Shown piece after piece: positions 51,768 through 54,770 of a DNA stretch of 54,770 nucleotides; within the stretch, counting starts at the first letter, position 1; each line of letters starts with the position of its first letter. This DNA is from an uncultured Bacilli bacterium (lineage in GTDB: Bacteria; Bacillota_I; Bacilli_A; RF39; UBA660), in the NCBI GenBank assembly GCA_947626035.1, contig CANQQR010000005.1, positions 1-54,770 on the forward strand. The letters are read 5' to 3'. Below the pieces are notes generated by a model that was not told the origin of the DNA, did no database searches, and saw only the letters and a list, made by a program, of their open reading frames with translations. The translations under genes and the position numbers were made by a program.

Positions 51768-53362
51768 TATATCCACCCCCCGTATGTTGCTTTGTCATAT
51801 AGTTTTAGCATACTTTTCCATTGTACTATGAATAAGTCTGCGAATTTGTATATTATTCTACCTGTCATGGTTTTTGTTTCGCTGTTTGCAAATGACTCTA
51901 TGTATATTACTTTTTTTCTAAATATTTTTGCTATTAAGCACATAGGCCCTGCTGTGTGGGCACCTGTTGTTATTATGAAGTCTGGTTTAAATAATAAGAA
52001 GTAATATAGGCTTTTAAAAGAGTTTATTATTAATTTGAATGGGTATGTCAGCATATGTTTTTTTGTTCCATAGATTAGGTATTTTGTGTATTTTTTTCCA
52101 TATGTTTCTTTTAGGTCTTTGTTTGTTTTTGTGTTTTCTGTTACTAGCATAAATGGGTATTTTTTAAACATGCTTTTTAGCATTAACATTTCGTTTAAGT
52201 GTCCACCTGTGCTAGATATAAATAGTAGTTTTTTGTTTGATCTGTTTTCATTTTCTTTTAGTAATTTTAGCCATTCTTTTTTTATGTTAGTGCTTAGGAA
52301 TTCTTCTCTTTTTTCTAGGGATTTTTTACTTAGTTTTGTTAGTTCTTTTTTATTGTTTAGTAGTTCTATTATAGCACTACTGAATAATGAATTGTCTCTG
52401 TTTTCAATTAGTACACCAACATCTTTTACTAAGTTCCTAGCGCCACTTGACGAGTCAAAGGCTATTATTGGTAGGGATGCATTCATTGCTTCTACTAAGA
52501 CTAAGCCAAAGGATTCAGTGTAACTTGTCATTAGGTATATGGTACTATTTAGCATTTCTTCTTCTATTTCATAACTATTTAAAAATCCTGTTAGTGTTAT
52601 ATTTTTTTCTAGTTTTAAGTCTTTTATTTTTTTGATTATTTTGTTTTTTTCAGGTCCATCTCCGATTAGTGTTAGAGTTATTTCTGGGTCTATTTTTGTT
52701 ACTTCTTTTATTATATCTATTAAATCAGTGAATCCTTTTTCTTTTGAAAATCTACCTACTGCGATTAATTTTTTATTATTTAATTTATTCTTTTTTGGTG
52801 TTACGTCTTCTATAAAGTTATTTATGCATGTTACTTTTTCTCCAATTTCACTTTTGTATATTTCTTCCATTTCTTTAGTTGGTACTACTAGTTTGTCAAA
52901 ATTAGTTATTGATTTTAGTACTTTCTTTTTGTATTTTTTTGTTGGGAAGTTATGTTCAGTACATATTTTTACTATGTTGCTTTTTTTAAGTATTTTGTTT
53001 GCTAGTTTTGTTTCGTATGTTCTTGTTGTTATTAGGTAATCTGTACTTAGAGTTTTTAAAGCTTTTTTTGTTCTTAGTTTTTTTAGTGTTAGTATTTTTA
53101 TGCTTTTCATTAGTTCTTTTATTAGAGATATAAATTTCTTTCTTTTTATGCATTTTCTTATTTCGTCTTTGTTTGGACCACCATTAATTAAGTATTTTAT
53201 GTTTATTTTATTACTTATAGGAAATGATGGATTTTCTTCTAGTTTGTAGGTTATTATAAATTCTATTTCGTAGTCTTCTTCTAGCATTTTTGATAAACCT
53301 GAAATGTATTTTTCTATTCCACCTATTCCTAAATGTAATGAGAATATTGTTATTTTTTTCAT
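51764..53362 (-). CDS. GT4 glycosyltransferase fused to Alg14-like subunit
   Basis: The 532-residue product has two parts. Residues 1-360 are a GT-B, GT4-family transferase (LHLGIGGIEKYISGL, VGRFSKEKGFTDLI near 205, ESFGLVLVEAMNASLPIIAFDS near 285). Residues 375-532 are Alg14-like (LLFISSTGGHLNEMLMLKSM, DFIITTGAHTAGPMCLIAK, KVIYIESFAN), the membrane-bound acceptor-side half that recruits Alg13. Together with the next gene it should add two sugars in a row to a lipid-linked glycan. ATG at 53362 is preceded by GAGG five bases away. The last codons contain a six-G run. Confidence 0.85.
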   Translation of the reverse strand: MKKITIFSLHLGIGGIEKYISGLSKMLEEDYEIEFIITYKLEENPSFPISNKINIKYLINGGPNKDEIRKCIKRKKFISLIKELMKSIKILTLKKLRTKKALKTLSTDYLITTRTYETKLANKILKKSNIVKICTEHNFPTKKYKKKVLKSITNFDKLVVPTKEMEEIYKSEIGEKVTCINNFIEDVTPKKNKLNNKKLIAVGRFSKEKGFTDLIDIIKEVTKIDPEITLTLIGDGPEKNKIIKKIKDLKLEKNITLTGFLNSYEIEEEMLNSTIYLMTSYTESFGLVLVEAMNASLPIIAFDSSSGARNLVKDVGVLIENRDNSLFSSAIIELLNNKKELTKLSKKSLEKREEFLSTNIKKEWLKLLKENENRSNKKLLFISSTGGHLNEMLMLKSMFKKYPFMLVTENTKTNKDLKETYGKKYTKYLIYGTKKHMLTYPFKLIINSFKSLYYFLLFKPDFIITTGAHTAGPMCLIAKIFRKKVIYIESFANSETKTMTGRIIYKFADLFIVQWKSMLKLYDKATYGGWIY

Positions 53363-53385
53363 AGGCACCTCACTTGTTAATAAGT

Positions 53386-53391
53386 ATTATA
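53386..53391 (-). promoter_or_regulatory. Extended -10 box of the glycosyltransferase operon
   Basis: TGC-TATAAT on the minus strand, 24 bases before the ATG at 53362. No good -35 box is present. Confidence 0.5.
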
Positions 53392-53439
53392 GCATATTTA
53401 TGTAAATAAGTCTTTTAATTTTTATTTTGTAATAGATTT

Positions 53440-53445
53440 TATAAT
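53440..53445 (+). promoter_or_regulatory. -10 box of the GH25 gene
   Basis: TATAAT lies 31 bases before the ATG at 53477; the -35 region is weak (TTTTAA-type). It is divergent from the glycosyltransferase promoter. Confidence 0.45.
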
Positions 53446-53476
53446 GCTTATTTGATAGAATATAGGCGTGATGTTT

Positions 53477-54679
53477 ATGAAAAAAGTTTTTTATTTAGCT
53501 TTGTTTTGTTTATTAGTTAGCGGATGTGGAAAAGATAAACCTGAGTATGTTAATGTTTCAGAACAAGATTATATTTCTTTAGAGCAAAGTACTATACCTG
53601 TTTTTAGTAAGGTTATGCTTAGTGATATTATTAAGGTAGAAGATGGTGTTACTTTGGTTACAGAAGATTTTCTTATCGATACTAATAAGGTAGGAAAGCA
53701 AGATATTGAAATTAAGTATGAAGTTGATGATAAAAAGTATTTATATAAAGATAAGATAGAAATTAAAGATACAGAGCCTCCATTTGTTTTTAGTGATACT
53801 TATAGATATGTAAGTTTAGGTTATACAGGTAATTTATGTGATTTAATTTTATATGGCGATAATTATTCTGGCGAAGTTAGATGTGATATTGAGGGAACTT
53901 ATGACTTAAATACACCAGGAGAGTATACTCTTAATTATAAGTTAAGTGATGAAAATGAGAATGTTACTAATGAAAGTGCTACTATTAATGTGATAGACCC
54001 GAATGCTTCTAGTGGGGATGAGGATGATTCTTATTATACAAGTGAACCTACATATTTTACTGATGTGTATAATAAATTTAAAAATGATAATACTGAAATT
54101 GGTGTTGATATTTCAGAGTGGCAAGAAAATGTGGACTTTAATAAGGTTAAGAATGCTGGAGCGTCTTTTGTTATTTTGAGAATTGCTTTACAGGGTACTG
54201 AGTCAAGAAATTTATATGAGGATGCAACTTTTAAAGAGTATATTAAGCTTGCTAAGGAAGCTGGGCTAAAGGTTGGTGTGTATTTTTATACTGTTGCTAC
54301 TTCTAAAAAGGAAGCTAAGAGTCAAGCAGAGTATGTTTTGGATTTACTTGATGGAGAAAAGTTAGATTTACCTATTGTGTTTGACTGGGAAAATTGGGTA
54401 GATTGGAATTCATATAAGATTAGTTTTCATGAATTAGACCAAATTGCTAATACTTTTATTAAGAGAGTTGAAAAAGATGGGTATGTTGGTATGCTTTATG
54501 GAAGTAAATATTATTTAGAAAATATTTGGGAAAATAGCGAAGAAGCTCCAGTTTGGCTTGCGCATTATACTGATCAAACTAGTTATAAAGGCGAGTATGA
54601 TATTTGGCAATTATGTAATGATGGTGTTATTGATGGAATTAATGGGTATGCTGACTTCAATGTTTTATATAAAAAGTAA
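53477..54679 (+). CDS. GH25 lysozyme lipoprotein with Ig-like domains
   Basis: The 400-residue product has a lipoprotein signal (LFCLLVSGC), two Ig-like beta domains (about 25-100 and 101-175, the second ending YTLNYKLSDENENVTNESATINVID), a Ser/Asp/Glu linker and a C-terminal GH25 muramidase (about 200-400). Catalytic features are IGVDISEWQENVDFNKVKNA at its start and VFDWENW with the Asp-x-Glu pair. It would cleave the MurNAc-GlcNAc bond of peptidoglycan from the outer leaflet of the membrane. ATG at 53477 follows AGGCG by nine bases; ATG at 53471 is an alternative. Confidence 0.9.
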   Translation: MKKVFYLALFCLLVSGCGKDKPEYVNVSEQDYISLEQSTIPVFSKVMLSDIIKVEDGVTLVTEDFLIDTNKVGKQDIEIKYEVDDKKYLYKDKIEIKDTEPPFVFSDTYRYVSLGYTGNLCDLILYGDNYSGEVRCDIEGTYDLNTPGEYTLNYKLSDENENVTNESATINVIDPNASSGDEDDSYYTSEPTYFTDVYNKFKNDNTEIGVDISEWQENVDFNKVKNAGASFVILRIALQGTESRNLYEDATFKEYIKLAKEAGLKVGVYFYTVATSKKEAKSQAEYVLDLLDGEKLDLPIVFDWENWVDWNSYKISFHELDQIANTFIKRVEKDGYVGMLYGSKYYLENIWENSEEAPVWLAHYTDQTSYKGEYDIWQLCNDGVIDGINGYADFNVLYKK

Positions 54680-54696
54680 CTTTTGTTGCTTTTTTA
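54671..54696 (+). terminator. Intrinsic terminator after the GH25 gene
   Basis: AAAAAGTAAC (54671-54680) pairs with GTTGCTTTTT (54685-54694), one G-U pair, and T follows. It overlaps the stop codon. Confidence 0.75.
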
Positions 54697-54730
54697 TTTT
54701 TATGTTGAACTTTTAGTTATGTTGAACTTT

Positions 54731-54761
54731 ATAAAAGAAGCCTCAAAAATAAAGACTTCTT
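54731..54761 (-). terminator. Probable terminator of a minus-strand gene beyond the window
   Basis: AAGAAG (54761-54756) pairs with CTTCTT (54740-54735) around a 15-base loop, followed by TTTAT on the minus strand. A convergent gene outside the right edge is implied. Confidence 0.45.
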
Positions 54762-54770
54762 AATAAAAAA

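Noticed and set aside
51776-51781. Six-C run as a phase-variation tract
   Set aside because: Six bases is short for slippage, and the bases code Gly-Trp codons and serve as a ribosome site for the next gene; mentioned only as a minor point.
54701-54730. Two direct copies of TATGTTGAACTTT near the right edge
   Set aside because: Too short and too close to the window end to interpret.
1-54770. Many plus-strand ORFs of 60-150 codons opposite minus-strand genes
   Set aside because: They lie antisense within clear genes, have Leu/Phe/Tyr-rich translations from AT-rich complements, and lack ribosome sites.
1-54770. CRISPR array, tRNA or rRNA genes, insertion sequences, prophage
   Set aside because: No regularly spaced repeats, no cloverleaf-like or ribosomal sequence, no transposase, integrase or phage structural protein was seen.
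1-54770. UGA recoded as Trp (Mycoplasma-type code)
   Set aside because: Trp positions use TGG throughout and several genes, such as those ending at 9411, 46619 and 51764, stop at TGA.

Overview
The window reads as a chromosomal segment of a low-GC, Gram-positive-type (Bacillota/Firmicutes) anaerobe, probably an uncultured gut lineage. Reasons: strong AT bias, standard genetic code (TGG for Trp, TGA used as stop), many GGAGG-type ribosome binding sites, lipobox lipoproteins, a GH25 muramidase, MscL, GntR/YtrA-type and XRE regulators, and a rubredoxin fusion. The genus cannot be read from sequence alone. Nearly all genes lie on the minus strand. No rRNA, tRNA, transposase, phage module or CRISPR array was seen.

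Left part (1-8069): an operon for a membrane-bound C39-like cysteine peptidase and a lipoprotein, then two tandem, very large N-terminally anchored surface proteins. Each surface protein has a TasA/camelysin-like N-terminal region and two C-type-lectin-like (DUF6273-like) domains. Each of those domains ends in a GC-rich hypervariable cassette full of NNC codons, as seen in targets of diversity-generating retroelements. Both genes share a duplicated control region: a consensus promoter, a 17-codon leader ORF ending in a run of eight G, and a terminator-like hairpin just before the structural gene. A change to nine G would extend leader translation to a stop inside the hairpin in both copies, so the region looks like a phase-variable attenuator.

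Middle-left (8070-19129): a small XRE regulator, an MFS transporter, a papain-like amidase, an HD hydrolase, a FabG-type reductase, a 1208-residue protein of unknown function with a cold-shock-like partner, a cupin protein with an unrelated tail, and a DUF362 protein.

Centre (19204-28199): a MacB/FtsX-type ABC transporter, HtrA, an operon of VTC polymerase domain, DUF4956 membrane protein and beta-helix carbohydrate-binding protein, and an OmpR-type two-component system. All four transcription units start with the same 11-bp-phased direct repeat exactly 10 bases before the -10 box, which outlines a self-regulated envelope regulon.

Right part (28229-54770): tRNA-editing deacylase, several XRE regulators fused to membrane segments, small redox and metallohydrolase genes, MmcQ/EVE-like protein, MscL, RarA, an alcohol dehydrogenase, a seven-gene operon headed by a 1058-residue zincin-type protein, a macrodomain protein, a GntR-controlled ABC operon, a GT4-Alg14 fusion with its Alg13 partner, and a GH25 lysozyme lipoprotein.
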